Positions 32,571 through 43,400 of a stretch of 64,000 nucleotides of DNA are shown here, in pieces (the stretch's first letter is position 1; each line of letters opens with the position of its first letter). The notes beneath the pieces were generated by a model. That model did not search any database. It was not told the DNA's origin and saw nothing but the letters and a program-made list of their open reading frames with translations. The stretch comes from Nemertoderma westbladi (Eukaryota; Xenacoelomorpha; Nemertodermatida; Nemertodermatidae), in the NCBI GenBank assembly GCA_032718475.1, contig JAUCBJ010007628.1, forward strand, positions 47,295 to 111,294, given 5' to 3'. The translations under genes were made by a program, and so were the position numbers.

Positions 32571-32768
32571 TTGGATGAACGTATCCAGCTACGAGCGGAG
32601 GAAAATCAGCTCGCGGAGAAGCATATCGAAACGGCGGATACCCCGACCATAATCCTACACCTTCTGATGCAATCATATTGCACCCTTCACCCAGGATTTA
32701 TAGCCCTCCTAGTAAAGTCGCTCGCCCCAAAGAGAAAAGGACTCTTGCTAGCCTCAAAAACTGCGTAA
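32571..32768 (+). CDS. Small ORF f (65 aa), unknown
   Basis: It begins MDERIQLRAEENQLAEKH, a coiled-coil-like helix. In the same frame upstream, after two stops, QAINELSLSQFDCKIQNL and REFL continue the helix character, so this may be the end of a decayed coiled-coil protein. It ends about 100 bp before the 3' LTR. Confidence 0.3.
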   Translation: MDERIQLRAEENQLAEKHIETADTPTIILHLLMQSYCTLHPGFIALLVKSLAPKRKGLLLASKTA

Positions 32769-32871
32769 ACGCCGTCTGCGTAAGAAAGACTAACTGTTTA
32801 GAGTATCTTTATATTTTAGAAACTGTGATTTGTTATATTTTATAGACTTAAATCCCATTTTCTGGGAGCGG

Positions 32872-34032
32872 TGTAAAAGCTTTTGTGTAATTAGCCGGTT
32901 ATTATCCCCGTAAAGTACTCTGTGGTTGGTTTACCAGGCATAAAAAGGCCGTGTCCTTGCTGTACTGGTGTTTTAGAGGACATAAAAGCCATTTCTTCTG
33001 TATTTGTACTTTAGAGGACATAATCCGCAATTTCGTGACGCAAAAAGCTCGATACTCTTGAAAACAGTGTCGCTACCATGACGACGGCTAACAGCTGATA
33101 TTGCCACGTCGACATTTCTTTGTTTCTTTGTTCTCTCGTTGTTCGGTCGACCAATCAGAGCGTTTTTTGTCTCTGTGTTGGAGGTGGATACAGAAACTCA
33201 GGAATTCAGTGTTATGTTTTTGTCCAGAGCCTAAGAACACCGGCTTTTGGCACCTCCGTGTTTCAGTCTTTAGTCTTACATTAGTAGGCTTAATTATAGA
33301 ACGTATATCTGTTAGCAATGCAATTCATATCTCAATGCTTACTAAACATATCATGCATATCTTACTTAACATTACTGCTTTTGCTGTCGGTTATTCATTA
33401 TATTTGTTGATGGAAGATTATATTTGGAATACTGATCAATAGTCAGACACCCAACCTTCTTGATATACTAAAGGTTAGAGAGACCGGTTACAGATAAACG
33501 ATTGCGACTTATGTTAAGTGGTGTAAAGTGAATCTAATGCTATTTTATAGGCCCTACATGTATTGTCTGTTATTCTCTTTGTATGTGACTAAAATTAGTG
33601 AAGGTCGGCAGATTGGTGTGCAGCATTGTGCAGCATTGTGTATGATTGTGACTGATAACAAAGCATCTCCTAAAGAATGCGCCATATACGTGAATCTATA
33701 GCCATCTCATTGCGTCTATTTTAAGTCATAACTCTGTTTACATATTTAGAGCGCCACGTCCTAAAGGAACTGTTAATATTTCCCGAAAGTGAATAATATT
33801 TGTCAGAGATTATATATTACGATCAGTCGAATAATACGGTAGGCTTACACCATCAATCATTAAGCTCCGAACTCAGTCTCCCGGGTATATCCAACGGGTG
33901 AATGATTGCGCATAGACTGGCTTCGGCTAATGTAGTGTATCAAATACTCGTCATAGGCTAAAGACTATATATCATCTAAAAGACATCCTAATTTGGCAGG
34001 TTAAACTGTCAAAGGTCTTAAAAGCGCAAACA
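32872..34032 (+). repeat. 3' LTR of the BEL-type element (1161 bp)
   Basis: Direct copy of 21847-23029. Visible substitutions against the 5' LTR number about six (for example GTGTAATT for GCGTAATT, CCCCGTAAAG for CCCCGGAAAG, GACGACGG for GATGACGG), plus one AT-repeat indel at about 33797. It is followed by CGAAG, the altered target-site duplication. Confidence 0.93.
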
Positions 34033-34514
34033 CGAAGTCTTTTAGAGTTTTGAATCTAATCACATGAAAGTTTTTTATATGATAGATCAAAGATGGGGCA
34101 ACATAACTATCAGGCGAAATTTTGTGAAAATAATTCTGCACCGCTAGATGGCGCTGCAAATTTATGCCTAATTTTTAGGTTTGTTATAAATAGTATTAAA
34201 TTTTATTAACAAATATTTTCGAAAAGTTGTCTGATACTTTTATGCAGGGTGGCTATGTAGACACCCACAGAAAGTTTCAGACTAATTGCTCAAAAATTGT
34301 AGAAGTAGTATGGTTTTGAAGTTGACAATTTCATAAAAAAAATATTTTGAGATAATCGACCTTTCATTATATACAGTAATAGTAATTTCAATAGGAATCC
34401 CTAAATGGAAATTATTATAACTTGAAAACTAAAAGAGCTATTAAATAGCGGTTTTCAGATTTGGAAACACCATTCAATGGTGCATTATAATAGATAATAA
34501 AATTGTCTCCCCCC
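34033..34514. mobile_element. Right part of split TTAA-target MITE
   Basis: This resumes the MITE interrupted by the BEL element. It is the reverse complement of about 36135-36655 with landmarks CTTTCATG, TGGGGCAACATAACTATCAGG, CTGCACCGCTAGATGGCGCTGC, GGTGGCTATGTAGACACCC and CACCATTCAATGGTGCATTATAATAGA. It ends CCCCCC followed by TTAA (34515-34518). Confidence 0.85.
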
Positions 34515-34518
34515 TTAA

Positions 34519-35450
34519 ATAGGCTTTCCAGGATTTGGAAGTCACCGAGAATTAATCGGAAACTTAAGGTCCGATTATTTAGAGCAGCAGTAGTTCCAGT
34601 ACTCCTCTATGGGAGTCCATGCTGGGCTCTAACTGTTGAGGACACCAAATCTCTGGATGGCACATTCACAAGAATGCTACCCGGGTTCACTGTGTCAAGT
34701 ACAATGCACACATCTCCAACCAGACACTATATAACATTGGAGGTGTCTCATTGGTTCCCCCAAGCTTGACACTAGAACAAAGCCTCCTCCGCATTGCAGA
34801 ACATTGCTTTCGCCGTGAGGACCAGCCAGTGCATAATCTTGTACTTTGGCAGCCTCATGGAGTGAATAAGCATGGTGGACAGCCCATGACTTTCTTGAGA
34901 CGCATCTTAAAGGACACTGACCTTGAAGATGCGGATGATCTAGCAAATGTCATGGGTGATAGGGAGTTGTGGCGGTGCAATTTTGTCGAAAAGCCGGTAT
35001 AACAGGCTTAGATAACACCCCACCAAATATGACTCCCCAGTCTTCTCAACCAAGACTGAGAATACTCCCAAGTTGTCTCCCTATATTTATTAATTAACGG
35101 AAAGGAGCAGGTTACAGTGCCGCCCTTTTCTAACCAAAACAATAAACGATTACTCAATAACATAGGTTACAGTTTTATTTTTGCACACAGGTACGGATAT
35201 GAATTATAACTCAATTAGGGAAGTCATCTCAGCCTAAGGGGAATCATGTCAGCCGTCAGCCTGTCAGTGTTCTCAGCCTAGGCTGAGATAACTGGGGTGT
35301 GTTCTCAGCCTAGGTTGAGACGACTGAGGAATGTTCTCAGCCTAGGCTGAGATCACTGGGGAGTCATTTCAAGAGGGAGTTATCTCAGCCTTGTACACCG
35401 GCACAGCATTCTTAAAAATGCAGATGCAATGCAGCATGCCCATCTTATTA
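34519..35450 (+). pseudogene. 5'-truncated RTE-like LINE copy, interrupted by a MITE
   Basis: From ATAGGCTTTCC to GCAATGCAGCATGCC this is the C-terminal and 3' UTR end of the RTE-like element. It begins exactly at the TTAA edge of the MITE (the intact element reads TTGAATAGGC, so TTAA/TTGA microhomology may have set the junction). A deletion near 34680 shifts the frame (frames 34503-34769 and 34751-35002). The 3' UTR is split at CCGG by the 400-bp element at 34998-35397. Only two TAG-like units remain at the tail and no target-site duplication was found. Confidence 0.88.
34998..35397. mobile_element. 400-bp MITE with 19-bp TIRs and CCGG target duplication
   Basis: The left end TATAACAGGCTTAGATAAC and the reverse complement of the right end, TGTACAAGGCTGAGATAAC, agree at 15 of 19 positions. 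CCGG flanks both sides (34994-34997 and 35398-35401), while intact RTE copies read AAGCCGGCACAGC with one CCGG, which proves the empty site. The interior has repeated CTCAGCCTAGGCTGAG palindromes near 35269-35353 and no ORF. The superfamily is not assigned; a 4-bp duplication and these ends did not match one I recognise. Confidence 0.85.
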
Positions 35451-36130
35451 GTAGTGACTGACTGGTATCATTTCCCGTTTAATGTTTAATTTGTTAAACT
35501 CTTATTTAAAAGTCAATAAAGTGTTTGATAATTTTACTTGATTTCATTTAATATCAGTATTTCCCAAATATGAATATAAAAAAGTTAAGTTTTCTTCTGC
35601 CGTTATGTCAAGGATTACACACAAAGAATTGCGACTTATTCATTGGGAATTCCCTTCCGAACTCACCATAGAAATGACACTGGTACTCACTTAATGACCC
35701 TGGCTAGTCACTTCAACGCATTTTTGCCGTAACGAAAACTACCCTGACCCATTGCCGGTATGTAAGCCATGACCTCCGGAGAGATGTGAAATCTAGGCAA
35801 AGGATTTATTCAATACGCCAAGGGGAGAGTTAGATATATGCAATAGTATTTTATATATTGACATTCAGGCTGGAATGAAAATGTATAATTGTATATGTAA
35901 AATAATGAGGTAAAACTGTATATTAAATAGAGTTGCTGCGCACAAACAGCATTATTGGTCAAACAAGAATTAATCAAGAATTGGCAATGTTCTTGACTAG
36001 ACCAGTGCTTCTGTTTCTGTATGGTATTCGGGTATTGATTATTTATACCATAGGATTGTAAATATAACAGAGTATAGGATGTGAGTAGGGGGGGGGGGGG
36101 GGGGGGTTGGGAACCTACTTTATTATCACA
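35451..36130. other. No recognisable gene; poly-G tract
   Basis: AT-rich DNA with a run of about 19 G at 36089-36107. I see no gene, RNA or repeat family. Confidence 0.45.
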
Positions 36131-36134
36131 TTAA

Positions 36135-36859
36135 GGGGGGGGTACACCATTTTGGTCCAAAATATGTCGAAATTTTTTTTATGGTCTATTATAATGCACC
36201 ATTGAATGGTGTTTACAAATCTGAAAACCGCTATGTAATAGCTATTTTAGTTTTCATGTTATCTAAATTTTCATTTAGGGAATCCTATTGAAATTACTGT
36301 TACTATGTATAATGAAAGGTCGATTATCTCCAAATATTTTTTTCATGAAATTGTCAACTTCAAAACCCTACTACTTCTACAATTAATTTTTGAGTAATTA
36401 GTCTGAAACTTCCTGTGGGTGTCTAGATAGCCACCCTGCATAAAAGTATCAGACAACTTTTCGAAATTTTTTGTTAATAAAATTTAATAATATTTATAAA
36501 AAACCTAAAAATTTGCCTAAATTTGCAGCGCCACCTAGCGGTGCAGAATTATTTTAACAAAATTTCGCCTGATAGTTATGTTGCCCCATCTTTGATCCAT
36601 CATATAAAAAAACTTTCATGTGATTAGGTTCAAAACTATAAAAGCCTTAGGGTTTTAAGCGCAACCAAGTTTTTTTTGTTGTTAACTAGTATTAACTAAT
36701 ATTAAATAGCGAAAAAAAAAAATTTTCTGACTTGTCATGTAGAATAGCATCTTAGGCATCTATATGCCAAATTTTAGCCAAAACCAAACAATTTTGAAAC
36801 GCTGAGAGTGATAAATCGAAGAGTTGTCCGAAAATGGTGTACCCCCCCCCCCCCCCCCC
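36135..36859. mobile_element. Complete 725-bp TTAA-target MITE (piggyBac-like)
   Basis: Flanked by TTAA at 36131-36134 and 36860-36863. The ends are poly-G (8 G) TACACCATTTTGG and, on the other side, the reverse complement of poly-G (18 G) TACACCATTTTCGG. Interior homology to 21662-21846 plus 34033-34514 is continuous, so it is the unoccupied relative of the MITE broken by the BEL element. TTAA duplication is characteristic of piggyBac-type transposition. No transposase is present, so it is non-autonomous. Confidence 0.85.
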
Positions 36860-36863
36860 TTAA

Positions 36864-37445
36864 AGCTTCATAACTTATTAAAAGTTTGTAATAAAATGTT
36901 AACAATCTGCTTACAAACTGTATTGACGAGCGATTAGGAGTCAAGCTGTCTTTATTGAAATGAAAAGAATAAATAAAAATATTGATCCATGGATACATTC
37001 ATAGAAGATGCCAACACCTAACCATGTGTTACCACTAGAATTAATAAACATATTTAAAAAGTGAAATGTAAATAGTCTATTAAATAATACTTAATATATA
37101 GTGTAGAGTGAAATTCTCACAACATAAACAACAATTTAGTTTTATTTATTTATTTAGTTATTTATTTTTCGAATCTGCATAACATTTAATCTTTTTGGAA
37201 TAATAGACTTTAAACAATATAAAAATAAGGGATATTTCAAAAATCATCCTTTACTCACTAGTATTTTTAAAAATGAGCGCATTAATCGAACTTATTTTTC
37301 ACAAATCACCTTAAAATTATTTAAAAAAAAATGTTTTTATAAGAAAATGGAAATATAGTATTTTATATTATCTTTGTTGGTAGAAAAGGATAAAATAAGG
37401 AAAGGAAAGGATAAAATGTTTTTAACTTTTTTACGGCGGGTGAAT
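36864..37445. other. AT-rich spacer before the satellite
   Basis: TTTATTTATTTA runs at 37140-37165 and a GGAAAGGAAAGGATAAAA stretch at 37397-37416. No gene was seen. Confidence 0.4.
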
Positions 37446-40400
37446 TTATACGGTGTGGGAGAGTAGGAGTTAATCATGTTGCCAGTAGCAACCCTGTAGA
37501 CTGTATACGGTGTGGGAGTAGGAGTTAATCTTCTTGGCAGTACACCCTGTAGACTGTATACGGTGTGGGAGAGTAGGAGTTAATCTTGTTGCCAGTACAC
37601 CCTGTAGACTGTATACGGTGTGGGAGAGTTGGAGTTAATCTTGTTGCCAGTACACCCTGTACACTGTATACGGTGTGGGAGAGTAGGAGTTAATCTTGTT
37701 GCCAGTAGCAACCCTGTAGACTGTATGCGGTGTGGGAGAGTATGAGTTAATCTTGTTGACTGTTTATGTTATGAATATTGTTGAATCTTACGGGAGACGG
37801 GCGTTCTCAATTGCGGCACCAACAATCTGGAACTCCCTCCCGCAAGAAGTTAGAGATGCCACGACGCTGACTCTGTTTAAATCGCGACTCAAAACTCACC
37901 TGTACAAAGAGGAATATTGCTGATTTTTATTTAATATTGTTCAAACTTTTTAGTTATTAATTAATTCTCTGTACGTAGCCTTTTTAGTTGGTTTCAAATA
38001 GTTTTTAAGCGCCTTGAAATATGTTCAGAAAGGCGCTATATAAATATATATTATTATTATTATTATTGACAGTACACCCTGTAGACTGTATACAGTGTGG
38101 GAGAGTTGGAGTTAATCATGTTGCCAGTAGCAACACTGTAGAATGTATACGGTGTGGGAGAGTAGGAGTTAATCTTGTTGCCAGTAGCAACCCTGTAGAC
38201 TGTATACGGTGTGGGAGAGTATGAGTTAATCTTGTTGGCAGTACACCCTGTAGATTGTATACGGTGTGGGAGAGTAGGAGTTAATCTTGTTGCCAGTAGC
38301 AACCCTGTAGACTGTATACGGTGTGGGAGAGTAGGAGTTAATCTTGTTGGCAGTACACCCTGTAGACTGTATACGGTGTGGGAGAGTAGGAGTTAATCAT
38401 GTTGCCAGTAGCAACCCTGTAGACTGTATACGGTGTGGGAGAGTAGGAGTTAATCTTGTTGGCAGTACACCCTGTAGACTGTATACGGTGTGGGAGAGTA
38501 GGAGTTAATCTTGTTGCCAGTAGCAACCCTGTAGACTGTATACGGTGTGGGAGAGTAGGAGTTAATCTTGTTGGCAGTACACCCTGTAGACTGTATACGG
38601 TGTGGGAGAGTAGGAGTTAATCATGTTGCCAGTAGCAACCCTGTAGACTGTATACGGTGTGGGAGAGTAGGAGTTAATCTTGTTGCCAGTACACCCTGTA
38701 GACTGTATACGGTGTGGGAGAGTAGGAGTTAATCTTGTTGCCAGTAGCAACCCTGTAGACTGTATCCGGTGTGGGAGAGTAGGAGTTAATCTTGTTGGCA
38801 GTACACCCTGTAGACTGTATACGGTGTGGGAGAGTAGGAGTTAATCATGTTGCCAGTAGCAACCCTGTAGACTGTATACGGTGTGGGAGAGTAGGAGTTA
38901 ATCTTGTTGGCAGTACACCCTGTAGACTGTATACGGTGTGGGAGAGTAGGAGTTAATCTTGTTGCCAGTACACCCTGTAGACTGTATACGGTGTGGGAGA
39001 GTAGGAGTTAATCTTGTTACCAGTACACCCTGTAGACTGTATACGGTGTGGGAGAGTATGAGTTAATCTTGTTGCCAGTAGCAACCCTGTAGACTGTATA
39101 CGGTGTGGGAGAGTAGGAGTTAATCTTGTTGGCAGTACACCCTGTAGACTGTATACGGTGTGGGAGAGTAGGAGTTAATCATGTTGCCAGTAGCAACCCT
39201 GTAGACTGTATACGGTGTGGGAGAGTAGAAGTTAATCTTGTTGCCAGTACACCCTGTAGACTGTATACGGTGTGGGAGAGTAGGAGTTAATCTTGTTGGC
39301 AGTACACCCTGTAGACTGTATACGGTGTGGGAGAGTAGGAGTTAATCATGTTGCCAGTAGCAACCCTGTAGACTGTATACGGTGTGGGAGAGTAGGAGTT
39401 AATCTTGTTGCCAGTACACCCTGTAGACTGTATACGGTGTGGGAGAGTAGGAGTTAATCTTGTTGCCAGTAGCAACCCTGTAGACTGTATACGGTGTGGG
39501 AGAGTAGGAGTTAATCTTGTTGGCAGTACACCCTGTAGACTGTATACGGTGTGGGAGAGTAGGAGTTAATCATGTTGCCAGTAGCAACCCTGTAGACTGT
39601 ATACGGTGTGGGAGAGTAGGAGTTAATCTTGTTGGCAGTACACCCTGTAGACTGTATACGGTGTGGGAGAGTAGGAGTTAATCTTGTTGCCAGTACACCC
39701 TGTAGACTGTATACGGTGTGGGAGAGTAGGAGTTAATCTTGTTGCCAGCACACCCTGTAGACTGTATACGGTGTGGGTGAGTAGGAGTTAATCTTGTTGC
39801 CAGTAGCAACCCTGTAGACTGTATACGGTGTGGGAGAGTAGGAGTTAATCTTGTTGGCAGTACACCCTGTAGACTGTATACGGTGTGGGAGAGTAGGAGT
39901 TAATCATGTTGCCAGTAGCAACCCTGTAGACTGTATACGGTGTGGGAGAGTAGGAGTTAATCTTGTTGGCAGTACACCCTGTAGACTGTATACGGTGTGG
40001 GACAGTAGGAGTTAATCTTGTTGCCAGTACACCCTGTAGACTGTATACGGTGTGGGAGAGTAGGAGTTAATCTTGTTGCCAGTACACCCTGTAAACTGTA
40101 TATGGTGTGGGAGAGTAGGAGTTAATCTTGTTGGCAGTACACCCTGAAGACTGTATACGGTGTAGGAGAGTAGGAGTTAATCTTGTTGGCAGTACACCCT
40201 GTAGACTGTATACGGTGTGGGAGAGTAGGAGTTAATCTTGTTGCCAGTACACCCTGTAGACTGTATGTATAGTATACGGTGTGGGAGAGTAGGAGTTAAT
40301 GTTGTTGCCAGTACACCCTGTAGACTGTATACGGTGTGGGAGAGTAGGAGTTAATGTTGTTGCCAGTACACCCTGTAGACTGTATACGGTGTGGGAGAGT

Positions 40401-43400
40401 AGGAGTTAATCTTGTTTCCAGTACACCCTGTAGACTGTATACGGTGTGGGAGAGTAGGAGTTAGTCTTGTTGCCAGTACACCCTGTAGACTGTATACGGT
40501 GTGGGAGAGTAGAAGTTAATCTTGTTGCCAGTACACCCTGTAGACTATACGGTGTGGGAGAGTAGAAGTTAAACTTGTTGCCAGTACACCCTGTAGACTG
40601 TATATGGTGTGGGAGAGTAGGAGGTAATCTTGTTGCCAGTACACCCTGTAGACTGTATGTATAGTATACGATGTGGGAGAGTAGGAGTTAATGTTGTTGC
40701 CAGTACACCCTGTAGACTGTATACGGTGTGGGAGAGTAGGAGTTAATGTTGTTGCCAGTACACCCTGTAGACTGTATATGGTGTGGGAGAGTAGGAATTA
40801 ATCTTGTTTCCAGTACACCCTGTAGACTGTATACGGTGTGGGAGAGTAGGAGTTAATCTTGTTGCCAGTACACCCTGTAGACTGTATACGGTGTGGGAGA
40901 GTAGAAGTTAATCTTGTTGCCAGTACACCCTGTAGACTTTATACGGTGTGGGAGAGTAGAAGTTAATCTTGTTGCCAGTACACCCTGTAGACTGTATATG
41001 GTGTGGGAGAGTAGGAGTTAATCTTGTTGGCAGTACACCCTGTAGACTGTATACGATGTGGGAGAGTAGGAGTTAATCTTGTTGCCAGTACACCCTGTAG
41101 ACTGTATACGGTGTGGGAGAGTAGGAGTTAATCTTGTTGCCAGTACACCCTGTAGACTGTATATGGTGTGGGAGAGTAGGAGTTAATCTTGTTGCCAGTA
41201 CACCCTGTAGACTGTATGTATAGTATACGGTGTGGGAGAGTAGAAGTTAATCTTGTTGGCAGTACACCCTGTAGACTGTATACGGTGTGGGAGAGTAGGA
41301 GTTAATGTTGTTGCCAGTACACCCTGTAGACTGTATAAGGTGTGGGAGAGTAGGAGTTAATGTTGTTGCCAGGACACCCTGTAGACTATATACGGTGTGG
41401 GAGAGTAGGAGTTAATCATGTTGCCAGTAGCAACCCTGTAGACTGTATACGGTGTGGGAGGTAGGAGTTAATCTTGTTGGCAGTACACCCTGTAGACTGT
41501 ATACGGTGTGGGAGAGTAGGAGTTAATCTTGTTGCCAGTACACCCTGTAGACTGTATAAGGTGTGGGAGAGTAGGAGTTAATGTTGTTGCCAGGACACCC
41601 TGTAGACTATATACGGTGTGGGAGAGTAGGAGTTAATCATGTTGCCAGTAGCAACCCTGTAGACTGTATACGGTGTGGGAGTAGGAGTTAATCTTGTTGG
41701 CAGTACACCCTGTAGACTGTATACGGTGTGGGAGAGTAGGAGTTAATCTTGTTGCCAGTACACCCTGTAGACTGTATAAGGTGTGGGAGAGTAGGAGTTA
41801 ATGTTGTTGCCAGGACACCCTGTAGACTATATTCGGTGTGGGAGAGTAGGAGTTAATCATGTTGCCAGTAGCAACCCTGTAGACTGTATACGGTGTGGGA
41901 GTAGGAGTTAATCTTGTTGGCAGTACACCCTGTAGACTGTATACGGTGTGGGAGAGTAGAAGTTAATCTTGTTGCCAGTACACCCTGTAGACTGTATATG
42001 GTGTGGGAGAGTAGGAGTTAAACTTGTTGCCAGTACACCCTGTAGACTGTATATGGTGTGGGAGAGTAGGAGGTAATCTTGTTGCCAGTACACCCTGTAG
42101 ACTGTATGTATAGTATACGGTGTGGGAGAGTAGAAGTTAATCTTGTTGGCAGTACACCCTGTAGACTGTATACGGTGTGGGAGAGTAGGAGTTAATGTTG
42201 TTGCCAGTACACCCTGTAGACTGTATAAGGTGTGGGAGAGTAGGAGTTAATGTTGTTGCCAGGACACCCTGTAGACTATATACGGTGTGGGAGAGTAGGA
42301 GTTAATCTTGTTGCCAGTAGCAACCCTGTAGACTGTATACGGTGTGGGAGTAGGAGTTAATCTTGTTGGCAGTACACCCTGTAGACTGTATACGGTGTGG
42401 GAGAGTAGGAGTTAATCTTGTTGCCAGTACACCCTGTAGACTGTATACGGTGTGGGAGAGTAGGAGTTAATCTTGTTGGCAGTACACCCTGTAGACTGTA
42501 TACGGTGTGGGAGAGTAGGAGTTAATCTTGTTGGCAGTACACCCTGTAGACTGTATACGGTGTGGGAGAGTAGGAGTTAATCTTGTTGCCAGTACACCCT
42601 GTAGACTGTATACGGTGTGGGAGAGTAGGAGTTAATCTTGTTGGCAGTACACCCTGTAGACTGTATACGGTGTGGGAGAGTAGGAGTTAATCTTGTTGCC
42701 AGTACACCCTGTAGACTGTATACGGTGTGGGAGAGTAGGAGTTAATCTTGTTGCCAGTACACCCTGTAGACTGTATACGGTGTGGGAGAGTAGGAGTTAA
42801 TCTTGTTGCCAGTACACCCTGTAGACTGTATACGGTGTGGGAGAGTAGGAGTTAATCTTGTTGCCAGTACACCCTGTAGACTGTATACGGTGTGGGAGAG
42901 TAGAAGTTAATCTTGTTGCCAGTACACCCTGTAGACTGTATACGGTGTGGGAGAGTAGGAGTTAATCTTGTTGCCAGTACACCCTGTAGACTGTATACGG
43001 TGTGGGAGAGTAGAAGTTAATCTTGTTGCCAGTACACCCTGTAGACTGTATACGGTGTGGGAGAGTAGGAGTTAATCTTGTTGCCAGTACACCCTGTAGA
43101 CTGTATAGTATACGGTGTGGGAGAGTAGGAGTTAATCTTGTTGGCAGTACACCCTGTAGACTGTATACGGTGTGGGAGAGTAGGAGTTAATCTTGTTGCC
43201 AGTACACCCTGTAGACTGTATACGGTGTGGGAGAGTAGAAGTTAATCTTGTTGCCAGTACACCCTGTAGACTGTATACGGTGTGGGAGAGTAGAAGTTAA
43301 TCTTGTTGCCAGTACACCCTGTAGACTGTATACGGTGTGGGAGAGTAGGAGTTAATCTTGTTGCCAGTACACCCTGTAGACTGTATACGGTGTGGGAGAG

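Larger units (their letters stand above)
21847..34032 (+). mobile_element. BEL/Pao-type LTR retrotransposon, 12.2 kb, non-autonomous
   Basis: Two direct LTRs (21847-23029 and 32872-34032) begin TG and end CA. The 5-bp flanks are CTAAG and CGAAG, a target-site duplication with one change. Internal parts are a 2.2 kb leader, gag (25204-27438), zinc knuckles plus protease and a pol remnant (27459-29618), a 1.6 kb spacer, and small ORFs (31264-32768). RT, RNase H and the integrase core are absent, so movement would need proteins in trans. The LTRs differ at only about six aligned positions plus one AT-rich indel region, so insertion was recent. GGGAGCGG before the 3' LTR is a plausible polypurine tract. 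The primer-binding site was not identified. Confidence 0.9.

Noticed and set aside
37732-37923. Independent 63-residue gene
   Set aside because: It is the C-terminal end of a CR1/L2-type LINE, with a target-site duplication and 3' tail.
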